A stretch of 64,000 nt of DNA from Ariolimax columbianus. Taxonomy: Eukaryota > Mollusca > Gastropoda > Stylommatophora > Arionidae. Below, piece by piece: positions 1 through 10,440 of this stretch. Both the position numbers and the translations under genes were made by a program. The stretch lies in contig JAVGWX010000002.1 of assembly GCA_036924085.1 (NCBI GenBank), positions 153,425,571 to 153,489,570 on the forward strand. The letters run 5' to 3'. The notes under the pieces are model-generated. The model saw only the letters and a program-made list of their open reading frames with translations, ran no database searches and was not told the origin of the DNA. Within the stretch, counting starts at the first letter, position 1. Each line of letters starts with the position of its first letter.

Positions 1-106
1 ACGAGCACTTGGCCAGGAGTGCTGTGTGCGGTCTATAATCATGGCTAATTATATCTTGTTATACCCGAGCACGCAAACACGGAACTTAGTTGAGTCTTCG
101 ACACAA

Positions 107-157
107 CACCCACACACACGTGAAATACAAAGACACGTGTGCGTGTGTGTGTGTGTG
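107..157. repeat. (CA)/(TG) microsatellite
   Basis: A CA-rich run is followed by a GT-rich run, forming a loose inverted dinucleotide repeat. No function is implied. Confidence 0.8.
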
Positions 158-400
158 GTGAAAGGTAAAGTTAGCCCATGACAAATACTGCTGTCGGGGA
201 TGAAGTGTTCGAGTTTTCATTGTATAAAGCAACATTTTGTTTATGAGGTAGAATGGTTAGTTCCCTTTCTCGCTGCCTTTCCTTTCCTAACAGTAAGCCA
301 GGTATCCATCTACCGCTGGTTCGACGAGACTGTCGATAACATGGATACGAACCTTGACCGTCGGAAACAACTGCTCTACCACTCTGGTTTTCAGCAGCTC
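155..400 (-). mobile_element. tRNA-derived SINE, family SINE-B
   Basis: This stretch shares its block order with copies at 4205, 46150, 50085 and 53810. Read on the plus strand the blocks are CTGTCGGGGATGAAGTGTT, a pyrimidine-rich segment, AACAGTAAGCCAGGTA, an 'actggttcgac' block, and a degenerate tRNA-like head. The element therefore points leftward. A 122-codon open frame at 200-568 falls across it and is not a gene. Confidence 0.6.
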
Positions 401-544
401 CTTATTAGTGATCTATCATACCATTTACAATCTGTCTGCAGTGAAACATTCATGAACATATGTACCTTTTTCTATGGCGTTTTTGTTGCTCGCTATGCTT
501 TACAAATGATCAAAACGCATACTAAACTAAGAATATTCAACATG

Positions 545-905
545 GGGGATGACCAAGCTCAACATTAAGACACTACAGGCATTTATCTATAAATCCGTGA
601 GAAAGATGCTGGGCCTGTCGTTGTTCCACAATGTTAGGAAAGAAAGCTTACCGTAAAGAACAGGAAATCTAAGGAAGAAGGTGATGACGGAAAGGATACG
701 CGCTATGAAAACCTCAAATCAGTATCACCAGGTCATCTCGGTCTTGGAACCCACAGGGAAACAAAGATAAAGGAAGGCCAAACAACACTTAGAGGAGAAG
801 AGAGCTAATAGACAATACAAGACATACACGCAGATCCTTGAAAGAACTGGTCAAAATAGCGCATAGCGGATCTGTATGGAGAGGAATCGTTGATGGCCTG
901 TCAGC
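545..905 (+). mobile_element. LINE fragment, RT C-terminal region (L-A)
   Basis: Conceptual translation with frameshifts gives TLQAFIYKSVRKMLGL near 565-615, then WNPQG, KGRP and WRGIVDGL near 740-900. That is the order of motifs after the RT domain in a widespread LINE family whose C-terminus reads WxxVDGLC. Several stops and frame changes show it is dead. Its last coding block runs directly into the 45 bp minisatellite that starts at 904, and the array unit resembles the LINE 3' end. Exact clade is uncertain. Confidence 0.65.
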
Positions 906-1450
906 ACCAATGTGATAAGGGCGAAGAGATATGTTGATGGCTTATGTGCACCAATGTGATAAGGGTGAAGAGATATGTTGATGGATTATGTGCACCAATG
1001 TGATAAGGGCGAAGAGATATGTTGATGGATTGTGTGCAGCAATGTGATAAGGGCGAAGAGATATGTTGATGGAGTATGTGCACCAATGTGATAAGGGCGA
1101 AGAGATATGTTGATACCCTAGACACACCAACCTGATAAGAGCGAAGACAAATGTTGATAGCTTATGCTCACCAATGTGATAAGAGTTAAGACAGATGTTG
1201 ATACCCTATGCTCATCGATGTGTTGAGAGGTAAGACAGATGTTGATACCCTAGACACACCAACCTGATAAGAGCGAAGACAAATGTTGATAGCTTATGCT
1301 CACCAATGTGATAAGAGTTAAGACAGATGTTGATACCCTATGCTCATCGATGTGTTGAGAGGTAAGACATATGTTGATACCCTATGCTCACCAATGTGAT
1401 AAGAGCTAAGACATGTGTTGATAGTTTATGCTCACCAATATGAGACAGGC
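904..1450. repeat. Minisatellite, 45 bp unit
   Basis: The anchor CACCAATGTGATAAGGGCGA recurs every 45 bp from 904 to about 1125 (five near-identical copies). More diverged copies run to about 1450. A three-unit block is duplicated with a 132 bp offset (1111 and 1243), which indicates unequal exchange. Open frames on the minus strand are by-products of the repeat. Confidence 0.9.
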
Positions 1451-1589
1451 GAAGAGAGATGTTTCAGAGCCTTAAACAAGAAACGATTTTATTATTGAAA
1501 TGAAAATTTTTATTTTTGTACTGGACTTAAGTTTCCTGTTTTTTTAACTTTCATAAGTTCCCTAATGCGATTATTTGTATATGTGTACC

Positions 1590-1740
1590 TCCTACTTTGT
1601 CGATATTGCTACCAAGATACTTGAATGTACCAACATCCTGATTGTTGCCAGTTGCATTTATTCTCATAATCTTGGATTTGTCTCTGCGCATTCGCACTCC
1701 CAATGTCTGTAGCCTCTTATAAAGCGTACCTATGTTCGGG
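1590..1740 (-). mobile_element. LINE fragment, RT middle region (L-A)
   Basis: The minus strand encodes KIMRINATGN followed by FKYLGSNIDKVGG. This matches the 'K(T)K..FxYLGSxIDxxGG' block just after the catalytic YADD motif in LINE reverse transcriptases. Only this block, about 50 codons, is left. Flanking bases show no further RT similarity that I can see. Confidence 0.6.
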
Positions 1741-2896
1741 TACAGTCGTCACTTAAAATGGACAGGCTTCAGTAGATGTTAATCCTTGAGGATAAAAGAG
1801 ATACGCCCTCGCCAAAAATCAAGTTAAACCTGCAAACGAAAGCTCGCCTCGAGCATCAATCTTCATGTGTGATTTAGTCTTTCTCTACCTATATTGCCTT
1901 ACGATATACAAAACATGGACAATAAACAAATCAGTACACCCATATCCAACCAACTGTAGCTATCCAACAGTCCACAGCAGTCCTGATTACCATGAAATAG
2001 CAGTGGATATGCCAGGATGGGGGGAAATTAATATATTATTACGGTCCTGAAGATGATGACCAGATTGAGTTCTGCGCACGTGAACTCTGCCGTCTGAATG
2101 ACCCCAAGATGTAGCATGGGCCGAGCCCAGACAGCGACTTATCGCTGCCTGCTTGCACGATGGTCAACTACCCATTGCTGACCAAGACCCTATTCCCTCC
2201 AAGTGACGGCCCTACAAGCAGACCACAACCAAGCAGCATGGCTTTGAGAATAGAGATTTTTTAAAAGCGAAGGCAAACCCGGTGCCGAAAATGCCGTGCT
2301 GAAATGTGATGTGTCGTTCCGATAGGCGCAGCTTCACTGTCAATTATAGCACAACGTTCTTCTCAGAACGAACGACAAAGACGAAGAAAGAAACATAATT
2401 AGATAACGTGCATGCTGTCTGTTGTTCATAAAACATCCGCGAACTTCAGTGCTGCCATTGTGTGTTGAGATCACATGGGCTGACCAACATTCAAAATCAA
2501 GAGGCATGTGCTTGACTTTGCTTCAAGAAGGTGAATAATGACGTCAGAAATTAAAAGGGGTTAGCGCATTATGTGATGCCTCCATTAATTAACAGTTTGA
2601 TACGTGTAACCCTGGTGAAAGCATTCCCACAGTCGCCACAGAGAAGGTCAAGCTAACTCCCAAAATACCACACGTCTGGCACGGTCAGGACAGGAATGCC
2701 ATGACATGCCCCAGTGGTTTCCTGTAAGGGCCTATCCTGTGTGAAAGACAAAAAAAAAAAGGCTACTGCCATACTTTTGTGTCCGGTGTGAGCATCGGTT
2801 AATTTGAGTCTCAAGTTAAAGTTGCACTGAGATATCTACGTATTTCGGTTCGGCACATATATAAGCGGAGACATAAGATGGGGTATCAGTGGACAC
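1741..2896. other. Unassigned non-coding stretch
   Basis: No long open frame, RT motif or array is visible. A run of 11 A lies near 2750. This could be intronic or intergenic. Confidence 0.5.
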
Positions 2897-3500
2897 ATGA
2901 GATGGACTATCAATGGAGAAAGATGGGGTATCAGTGGAGAAAGGGTGGAGTATCAGTGGAGAAAGGGTGGAGTATCAGTGGAGAAAGGGTGGAGTTTCGG
3001 TGGAGAAAGATGGGGTATTAGTGGAGAAAGGGTGGGGTTTCAGTGGAGAAAGATGGGGTATCAGTGGAGAAAGATGGGGTATCAGTGGAGAAAGATGGGG
3101 TATCAGTTGAGAAAGATGGGGTATCAGTGGAGACATGAGATGGAGTATCAATGGAGAAAGATGGGGTATCAGTGGAGTGGAGAAAGATGGGGTATCAGTG
3201 GAGAAAGGGTGGAGTTTCAGTGGAGAAAGATGGGGTATCAGTGGAGAAAGATAGGGTATCAGTGGAGAAAGATGTGGTATCAGTGGAGAAAGATGGGGTA
3301 TCAGTGGAGAAAGGGTGGAGTTTCAGTGGAGAAAGATGGGGTATCAGTGGAGAAAGATGTGGTATCAGTGGAGAAAGATGGGGTATCAGTGGAGAAAGAT
3401 GGGGTATCAGTGGAGAAAGGGTGGAGTTTCAGTGGAGAAAGATGGGGTATCAGTGGAGACAGATGGGGTATCAGCGGAGACATCGGATATGAATGGAGAC
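2897..3500. repeat. Minisatellite, 21 bp unit
   Basis: The unit GTGGAGAAAGATGGGGTATC(A) and its variant with 'GGGTGGAGTTTC' recur about 28 times. Because 21 is a multiple of three, all frames stay open. The plus-strand frame at 2897-3598 reads as repeated MGYQWRK, and another frame reads GVSVEKD. No signal peptide, splice sites or non-repeat domain accompanies it, so I treat it as a satellite and not a gene. Confidence 0.9.
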
Positions 3501-4200
3501 ATGAGATGGGGTATCAACGGGGACACCATGACAATTACATTCTACTAGTGGGAGGGTTGTTTAAAACATTGAAATCTAGTGTTCCATCAAATAGGTGATT
3601 GCCATGTCGTGTCTTTGTATGATGGAAGAGTCGGCTCCTCGTTAGGCCTTCATGCAGCCCCCTCGCCCTTGAATGTATGCCCTGACAGCAGTTAACAGCC
3701 CGGTCTTCCAACTGCCAAATGGTTCTTTTACGTACACAGCATCTACACTGCAATTCCGGTTGTACAGTCTAACCGCGACAGGTCAAGGCCTTGATCACCT
3801 TCGAGACCAGGGGAAGATTGCAACTTGCAAGTTTCGAACCTTCTCCGATAAGCCACTTTCGTTCATTTCTTGAGAAGACTCCAACAACAGCGGGACCCCA
3901 TCCAAAAACAAACCAAAAAAAACTATATTACATAAAGCACAAATCGCTGTGGCAACACTATCTGCATACTAAAAGGTGTGCAGTGTCTTCAGTGCCAATC
4001 AGCAAATGCCGGTTTTCGAGTATATCCGGCGCCTGTCAGTGTTCACGTGACTTGTTGGTTGATTCGTTCGGTCATGTCAATCCGACATTTAGCACAATTG
4101 TGAACGTTTAGTACAAAAAAGTCGTGAATTATATATTTTTTTAAAAGCTTCGCTGGTGTGTACTAGTGCGCACATTTTGTATAGGTGATATTCCAGATAA
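3501..4200. other. Unassigned non-coding stretch
   Basis: Short overlapping open frames on both strands lack any recognisable motif. Part of 3620-3870 has a mixed SINE-like texture ('gtacgtaaaagaacc' on the minus strand), but I could not match it to another copy in the window. Confidence 0.4.
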
Positions 4201-4204
4201 CACC

Positions 4205-4400
4205 GGAGGCTATGACGATTAGAGACTTAATTGCTCTAAGTGTCAGTAGCTCTTCGGCGTCATGAAACCTTCCTTACTTGTAAGACGGGAACACAATAAC
4301 AGCTGGGTAGACTGGCCCGTACCGAAACCGGTGATCGAACATGGTCCTTTTACGTGAGAAACAATCGCTCCAGCATAGTATACAATTATGTTTCATGTGC
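4205..4400 (-). mobile_element. tRNA-derived SINE, family SINE-B
   Basis: On the minus strand, 'ggagcgattgtttctcacg' and CATGTTCGATCAC look like degenerate A and B boxes of a pol III promoter. They are followed by 'CCAGCTGTTATTGTG', the SINE-B body junction seen elsewhere as 'CCAGCTGTAAATGGGTACC'. The copy is diverged. Confidence 0.55.
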
Positions 4401-4514
4401 ATTTCCATGTTGGAACAAATTGTTCTACTTTTCGACAATTTATTGTTCTTGGTGTTAGTCTGGAATCTAGATGGCTGAATGAACTGGGACATATGTACTT
4501 TCCTGCATCCCTGC

Positions 4515-5617
4515 TCATAGCCAGTCAAGTAGCTACTTCCGTGTTCGTCCCGGAGTACAGCTAGTCAAGTAGCAACTTCCTTGTTCGTCCTCGAGCACAG
4601 CTGGTCAAGTACCCACTTCCTTGTTCGTCTCGGAGCACAGCTAGTCAAGTAGCTGCATCCTTGTTCGTCCCCGAGCACAGCTAGTCAAGTAGCAACTTCC
4701 TTGTTCGTCCCCGAGCACAGCTAGTCAAGTAGCAACTTCCTTGTTCGTCCCCGAGCACAGCTAGTCAAGTAGCAACTTCCTTGTTCGTCCCAGAGTACAG
4801 CTAGTCAAGTAGCAACTTTCTTGTTCGTCCCCGAGCACAGCTAGTCAAGTAGCCACTTCCTTGTTCGTCCCCGAGCACAGCTAGTCAAGTAGCAACTTCC
4901 TTGTTCGTCCCCGAGCACAGCTAGTCAACTAGTCACTTCGTTGTTCGTCCCGGAGCACAGCTAGTCAAGTACCCACTTCCTTGTTCGTCCCGGAGCACAG
5001 CTAGTCAAGTAGCCACTTCCTTATTCGTCCTGGAGCACAGCTAGTCAAGTAGCCACTTCCTTGTTCATTCCGGAGCACAGCTAGTCAAGAAGCAACTTCC
5101 TTGTTCGTCCCGGAGCACAGCTAGTCAAGTAGCCACTTCCTTGTTCGTCCCGGAGTACAGCTAGTCAAGTAGCAACTTCCTTGTTCGTCCCCGAACACAG
5201 CTAGTCAAGTAGCCACTTCCTTGTTCGTCCCCGAGCACAGCTAGTCAAGTAGCAACTTCCTTGTTTGTCCCCGAGCACAGCTAGTCAACTAGCCACTTCG
5301 TTGTTCGTCCCGGAGCACAGCTAGTCAAGTACCCACTTCCTTGTTCGTCCCGGAGCACAGCTAGTCAAGTAGCCACTTCCTTATTCGTCCCGGAGCACAG
5401 CTAGTCAAGTTGCCACTTCCTTGTTCATTCCGGAGCACAGCTAGTCAAGTAGCAACTTCCTTGTTCGTCCCGGAGCACAGCTAGTCAAGTAGCCACTTCC
5501 TTGTTCGTCCCGGAGCACAGCTAGTCAAGTAGCCACTTCCTTATTCGTCCCGGAGCACAGCTAGTCAAGTAGCCACTTCCTTGTTCGTCCCGGAGCACAG
5601 CTAGTCAAGTAGCCACG
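4515..5617. repeat. Minisatellite, 40 bp unit with 360 bp higher-order repeat
   Basis: The unit begins CTAGTCAAGTAGCAACTTCC and continues with TTGTTCGTCCCCGAGCACAG. About 27 copies run without a break. Variant markers such as 'CTAGTCAACTAG', 'GTACCCACTTCC', 'TTATTCGTCC' and 'TTGTTCATTCC' recur 360 bp apart (4921 and 5281). Nine units have therefore been duplicated as a block. Confidence 0.95.
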
Positions 5618-5847
5618 TCCATGTTCTGCAGAAAATTCAGAAATTGCATCAGTTCTATCACGAACTGTTCTCGACCGGGCCTGTTTTACCGAAAAATAAC
5701 ACAGGAGTTAAATGCAGCAGTTGAACACGTCGTGATTGTAAATGAAATAATCGTACTACTGGACATTAGTCAATGTTCACCACACCACATCAATGATGCA
5801 CACCTCCAGCTCCCATAATATGCCATAACCTGTGTGGAGAGCCTTGA

Positions 5848-6064
5848 GCCTATTACCAACGGTCAGAGTCCAGGTGTAACCTATTACCAACGGTCAGTGT
5901 CCAGGTGTAACCTATTACCAACGGTCAGTGTCCAGGTGTAACCTATTACCAACGGTCAGTGTCCAGATGTAACCTATTACCAACGGTCAGTGTCCAGGCG
6001 TAACATATAACCAACGGCCAGTGTCCAGGTGTAACCTATTACCAACGGTCAGTGTCCAGGTGTA
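5848..6064. repeat. Minisatellite, 31 bp unit
   Basis: The unit CCTATTACCAACGGTCAGTG + TCCAGGTGTAA is repeated seven times with few mismatches. Confidence 0.9.
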
Positions 6065-6202
6065 AATCGAATTTGAAAAAAAAGGGGAATCTTCAGACGA
6101 CGATGACTGCGAATATATCCAATGACTCGAACATCTGTATAACTGCAGATACATGCAAAAACCATTGTCTTTGGCGGATCTCAAGGCAGCAAATACAAGA
6201 GT

Positions 6203-6430
6203 GTCCAGTGCAGCTGATATCTGGTCCAATACGGTGTGAGGTTGCCGGAAACGGAGTTTCTAGTGCAGCTGATATATGGTACACTATTGTGTGAGGTTGC
6301 CGGGCACGGAGAGTGTCTAGTGCAGCTGATATCTGGTCCAATACTGTGTGAGGTTGTCGGACACGGAGAGTTTCGAGTCCAGCTTATATCTGGTACAATA
6401 CTGTGTGAGGTTGCCGGACACGGAGAGTAA
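6203..6430. repeat. Minisatellite, ~57 bp unit
   Basis: 'GTGCAGCTGATATCTGGTCC' recurs at 6208, 6263, 6320 and 6377, with GTGTGAGGTTGCCGG in each unit. There are four copies of 55-57 bp. Confidence 0.85.
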
Positions 6431-6744
6431 GTAACTGGGTACCACGGTACTTGACTCCAGAATTGAAATAATAGCGTATTGATACATGTCAAGCATTTGT
6501 ATGGCGTCTTTAAGCAGAGTATAGAGATTTCCAAAGGAGAACTGTTGCTGCAGATGAAACCTGGGTTCACTACCACCAGAAGGAATTCAAGAGAGCGAGC
6601 AAAGGATCCCATCTCCCCAAACTCGATGATGGTCCATCAGTAGTGAAGGTTATACTAGCTCTCTTCTGGTGTGAACTAGGTGTTATTTTAGACAAATGTA
6701 TGTCCAATGGGAATACTCTCACCATTGTCAAGTACACTGATGTT
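6431..6744. other. Unassigned spacer between arrays
   Basis: No motif or open frame above background was seen. Confidence 0.4.
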
Positions 6745-7325
6745 TATAACGAATCACCTTCGACTTGCAATCAAATCTAAACTTGTTTATGGCGAATCAC
6801 CTTCGACTTGCAATCAAATCTAAACTTGTTTATGGCGAATCACCTTCGACTTGCAATCAAATCTAAACTTGTTTATAACGAATCACCTTCGACTTGCAAT
6901 CAAATCTAAACTTGTTTATGGCGAATCACCTTCGACTTGCAATCAAATCTAAACTTGTTTATAACGAATCACCTTCGACTTGCAATCAAATCTAAACTTG
7001 TTTATAACGAATCACCTTCGACTTCAAATCTAAACTTGTTTATGACGAATCATCTTCGACTTGCAATCAAATCTAAACTTGTTTATAACGAACCATCTTC
7101 GACTTCAAATCTAAACTTGTTTATGACGAATCATCTTCGACTTGCAATCAAATCTAAACTTGTTTATAACGAACCATCTTCGACTTCAAATCTAAACTTG
7201 TTTATGACGAATCATCTTTGACTTGCAATCAAATCTAAACTTGTTTATAACGAACCATCTTCGACTTCAAATCTAAACTTGTTTATGACGAATCATCTTC
7301 GACATGCAATCAAATCTAAACTTCG
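6745..7325. repeat. Minisatellite, 43 bp unit alternating with a 35 bp deletion form
   Basis: The 43 bp unit contains ACTTGTTTATGGCGAATCAC, CTTCGACTTGCAATC and AAATCT. From about 7020 onward, 43 bp units alternate with 35 bp units that lack the 8 bases GCAATCAA. This gives a 78 bp compound unit that stays in frame, which explains the 94-codon open frame at 6937-7221. Confidence 0.9.
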
Positions 7326-7329
7326 TGGA

Positions 7330-7645
7330 CTTCTGAGTACATCGGTCTAGTTGCTAATTGACAATGATCAACCTCGTGCTGCCGAAGAAAGTTGCAACCA
7401 TCGGATACCTGCACTTTCAGTGTCTTCCCTATCCGCCGTACTCGCCCAAAGTGATTACCGCGTCTTTGGACCACTCAAATAAGCGATGAAGCAGCTAATG
7501 CACGAGTGGCTACTACACACACTACCAAAATTCGTCGCTTCTGGATAAATTCATGCACTTTGTAGGCGAGGGGGTAACTGTATCGAACGCAGTAGAGGTT
7601 AGGTCGAAACAGTTGTTTATCATTTTACTTAATAAAAAAAAAAAT
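7330..7645 (+). mobile_element. mariner transposase C-terminal relic
   Basis: Two frames together give LPYPPYSPK, then SDYRVFGPLK and MHEWLLHTLPK. These correspond to the conserved mariner block 'LPHPPYSPDLAPSDYHxFxxLK' around the third catalytic aspartate, followed by the usual C-terminal helix. A frameshift lies between PPYSP and SDY, and several stops follow. No terminal inverted repeat was found. An A-rich run at 7630-7642 lies at the end. Confidence 0.6.
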
Positions 7646-7789
7646 AATATAGTTTTCATTTGAAATTGAAGTCATCTCGTAAAATATAGCGTATTAAATT
7701 CCGTACAGACATGCAGAGTTGATCTGTCTATAGTGCAAACTGAAAATTAAATTTATTTTTCTTTTTAAAAAATACTTTTTTGTTAATAA

Positions 7790-8100
7790 TGATCTCTTTC
7801 GCTGAACCCCCAGAGACTTATCACCGAGTAACAGAGATATTTCACTGAACCCAATAAAGACCTTTTGCTGGACCTCTAAAGACCTTTCCCTGACCCTAAA
7901 GACCTTTCCATGAACCCATAGAGACCTTTCACTGAACCTATATAGACCCACAGAGTCATTTCACTGAACTAATAATTTTCGCTAAATCCAGAGAACTTTC
8001 ACTGAACCTATACATACCTTTCAGTGATCGGCTATAGACCTATCCATTGACCTTAAAGACCTTTTAGAGAATCCCCAGACCGCCAATTGAACAATTCACA
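7790..8100 (-). repeat. Degenerate ~25 bp satellite (AAAGGTCT/GGTTCAGTG type)
   Basis: On the minus strand, loosely repeated 'GGTTCAGTGAAAGGTCTCT' units occur every 24-28 bp. The same unit type appears on the plus strand at 31303-31870, and in altered form at 13865-14200 and 37267-37390. Confidence 0.7.
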
Positions 8101-8394
8101 TGTATAACACAATATATTGTCCAGTGCTCGAAATATACTATGAACCCGGGGCCGTTATGAACCCATGGGCGTTTAGCGTGGAGGAGCGGATAGGACCACC
8201 TGCAGCCTTCTTAGTACGCCATAAACATCGATAACAGGACAAGCCGGGGTCATGTCTGGGTTCTTTACCATGTAAAACTAATTACTACGAAAATCACTGT
8301 CGACAGAGGACAGTGTTTTGGCGCAGGTAAATGAAGAAAAAATACAGAAATGAGACAGAACGAAATGGAGAGAAAAAAAACGGAATGAATAAGA

Positions 8395-8585
8395 AAACAG
8401 AAATAGAAAAGAAAACAAAAATGTAGAAGAGAACAGAAATGGAGAAGAAAATAAAAATGTAGATGAAAATAGAAATGGAGAAGAGAACAGAAATGTAGAA
8501 GAAAATAGAAATGTAGATGAAAATAGAAATGGAGAAGAAAACAGAAATGTAGAAGAAAAAAGAAGGACATGGAGAAGAAAAAATA
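8395..8585. repeat. Purine-rich minisatellite, ~18 bp unit
   Basis: Variants of GAAAATAGAAATGTAGAA repeat about ten times. The minus-strand open frames here (Phe/Leu/Ser-rich, resembling a membrane protein) are produced by this purine/pyrimidine bias. Confidence 0.8.
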
Positions 8586-8689
8586 AAGTATCCATGTCAT
8601 GGAAATCGATGCCATTAGTTTGTTTAGAGTAAGTGGGCATGTTTCAGATGGTTGACTTATCACAATTCTGAGAAATATATTTGACTTGT

Positions 8690-9197
8690 AACAATTATCA
8701 GATAGATGATTCACTTGTCACAAGTATCAGATACATGATTCACTTGTCACAAGTATCAGATACATGTTTAGTTTGTCACAAGTATCAGATAAATGTTTCA
8801 TTTGTCACAAGTATCCGATAAATGTTTCATTTGTCACAAGTATCCGATAAATGTTTAGTTTGTCACAAGTATCCGATAAATGTTTCACGTGTCACAAGTA
8901 TCAGATAAATGTTTCATTTGTCACAAGTATCCGATAAATGTTTCACTTGTCACAAGTATCAGATAAATGTTTCATTTGTCACAAGTATCCGATAAATGTT
9001 TCACTTGTCACAAGTATCCGATAAATATTATATTTGTCACAAGTATCAGATACATTTTTCACTTGTCACAAGTATCAGATAAATGTTTCATTTGTCACAA
9101 GTATCAGATAAATGTTTCCTTTGTCACAAGTATCAGATAAATGTTTCATTTGTCACAAGTATCCGATAAATGTTTCATTTGTCACAAGTATCGACGA
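8690..9197. repeat. Minisatellite, 29 bp unit
   Basis: The unit GTCACAAGTATCCGATAAAT + GTTTCATTT is repeated about 17 times. TCAGAT and TCCGAT variants alternate in places. Confidence 0.92.
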
Positions 9198-9257
9198 GAT
9201 ATATCAATGGTTACACACAAAAAAGCTGCATCACTAGATTATTAAAGCTCGCATAAC

Positions 9258-9850
9258 TTGTCACAAGAATAGTTATATTATGCAAAGAGTTGGCTCACTT
9301 GTCACACACAGAGTTAGTTCAGTTGTCGAGCAAAAAGTTGGCTCACTTGTCACACAGAGAGTTAGTTCAGTTGTCGAGCAAAGAGTTGGCTCACTTGTCA
9401 CACACAGAGTTAGTTCAATTGTCGAGCAAAGAGTTGGTTCACTTATCACACACAGGAGTAGTGCAATTGTCACACAAAGAGTAGTTCAGTTGTAATACAA
9501 AGAGTTGGTACAGTTAACACACAAAGAGGTAGTCCAATTGTCATACAAAGAGTTGGTACAGTTGTCACACATAGAGTTGGCTCATTTGTCACGCAAAAGT
9601 TGGTAGTGTTATTACACAAAGAGTTGGTACAGTTGTCATATAAAGAGTTGGTACAGTTATCACACGAAGAGTTGGTACAGTTATCACACGAAGAGTTGGT
9701 ACATTTATCACATGAAGAGTTGGTACAGTTATCACACAAAGAATTGGTTCACTTGTCCCACAAAGAATTGATTCAGTTGTAGTGCAAAGATTTGGTTCAC
9801 TTGTCACACAACATGCTATTTCAATGGCTACATAAAGAGTTGTACAACTG
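9258..9850. repeat. Minisatellite, 24 bp unit
   Basis: The unit is GAGTTGGCTCACTTGTCACA + CACA, with about 25 copies. The first third shows a 48 bp dimer structure (TCACACACA / TCGAGCAAA alternation). The unit is a multiple of three, so every frame on both strands stays open. This gives several spurious 60-90 codon frames. Confidence 0.9.
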
Positions 9851-9880
9851 ATCATAAGTATAAAAGAATCTGTGACTTAC

Positions 9881-9969
9881 CTTCAGAGCAACACGTAGCT
9901 GGTTGTATAATCTGCAAAATTGAAACAGTCCTTGATTTGCACAAGAAAATACTTCCATCGTTGCGGAAC
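9881..9969 (-). CDS. Candidate internal coding exon
   Basis: On the minus strand an acceptor TTACTTGTCTCTTGCCAG precedes an 89 bp segment that ends in CTCTGAAG, followed by the perfect donor GTAAGTCA. Two frames are open across it. The more protein-like one starts after two bases and reads ATMEVFSCANQGLFQF, then CRLYNQLRVALK. It ends on a codon boundary. Another frame gives a cysteine-rich peptide ending ATCCSE. The neighbouring arrays would then be intronic. I do not recognise the protein. The splice signals are the whole case for it. Confidence 0.35.
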
Positions 9970-10106
9970 CTGGCAAGAGACAAGTAAAAATAAGAATGTC
10001 ACGAGAGCTTAACTACACTGCGCTTTTGTCGCACCTGATCTGATATCAGATCATTGCTTGCAACTTTAATCGATTTCGTTCTGTCTACCTGAGAAAGATA
10101 GTGGCG

Positions 10107-10440
10107 CTACAAGTGGTAATATATCAATAGATGGATGTTGTTGTTGTTGGAGCTACTCGTATCTGAGTTGTTTTCTCTGACAGGTAGTTGGTAGTGACTC
10201 TTTTTATATCCACTGAGACTGGTTTCTGATCGCTGTAGTGTTGTTGGCGGCTTCTCAGCAGCGTCATTACTACGGGGTCCCGTGTTTATTCCAACATCTC
10301 TGGACATGCTGCTAAAAGAGGCCCTGCTTCCATGTATACCGTGTGTACATGAGATGGGAGAAATTTGGTCTGCAACTGAAGCAAGTCGTGACATCCGCAA
10401 TGGTTCGGAGCTACTCGTGCTGGGAAGAGATAACTCTTAA
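10107..10440 (-). other. Open frame with candidate 3' splice site, unrecognised
   Basis: After TTATCTCTTCCCAG at about 10425, a minus-strand frame runs about 105 codons. It is Ser/Thr/Asn-rich (STSSSEPLRM near the start, DTSSSNNNN near the end) and ends in a stop. The composition would suit a disordered tail of a terminal exon, and it lies upstream of the candidate exon at 9881-9969 on the same strand. A stop before any donor argues against both belonging to one transcript. Coding status is unproven. Confidence 0.2.

Noticed and set aside
200..568. 122-codon open frame as a gene
   Set aside because: It overlaps a SINE-B copy that recurs elsewhere without the frame.
2897..3598. 233-codon open frame with MGYQWRK repeats
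   Set aside because: It is entirely made of a 21 bp satellite unit, with several frames and the other strand also open and no unique domain.
4515..5617. CRISPR-like array of 40 bp repeats
   Set aside because: Units are contiguous with no unique spacers and there are no cas genes. The setting is an animal genome.
8265..8714. Phe/Leu-rich minus-strand frames as membrane proteins
   Set aside because: They are produced by a purine-rich tandem repeat read on the opposite strand.
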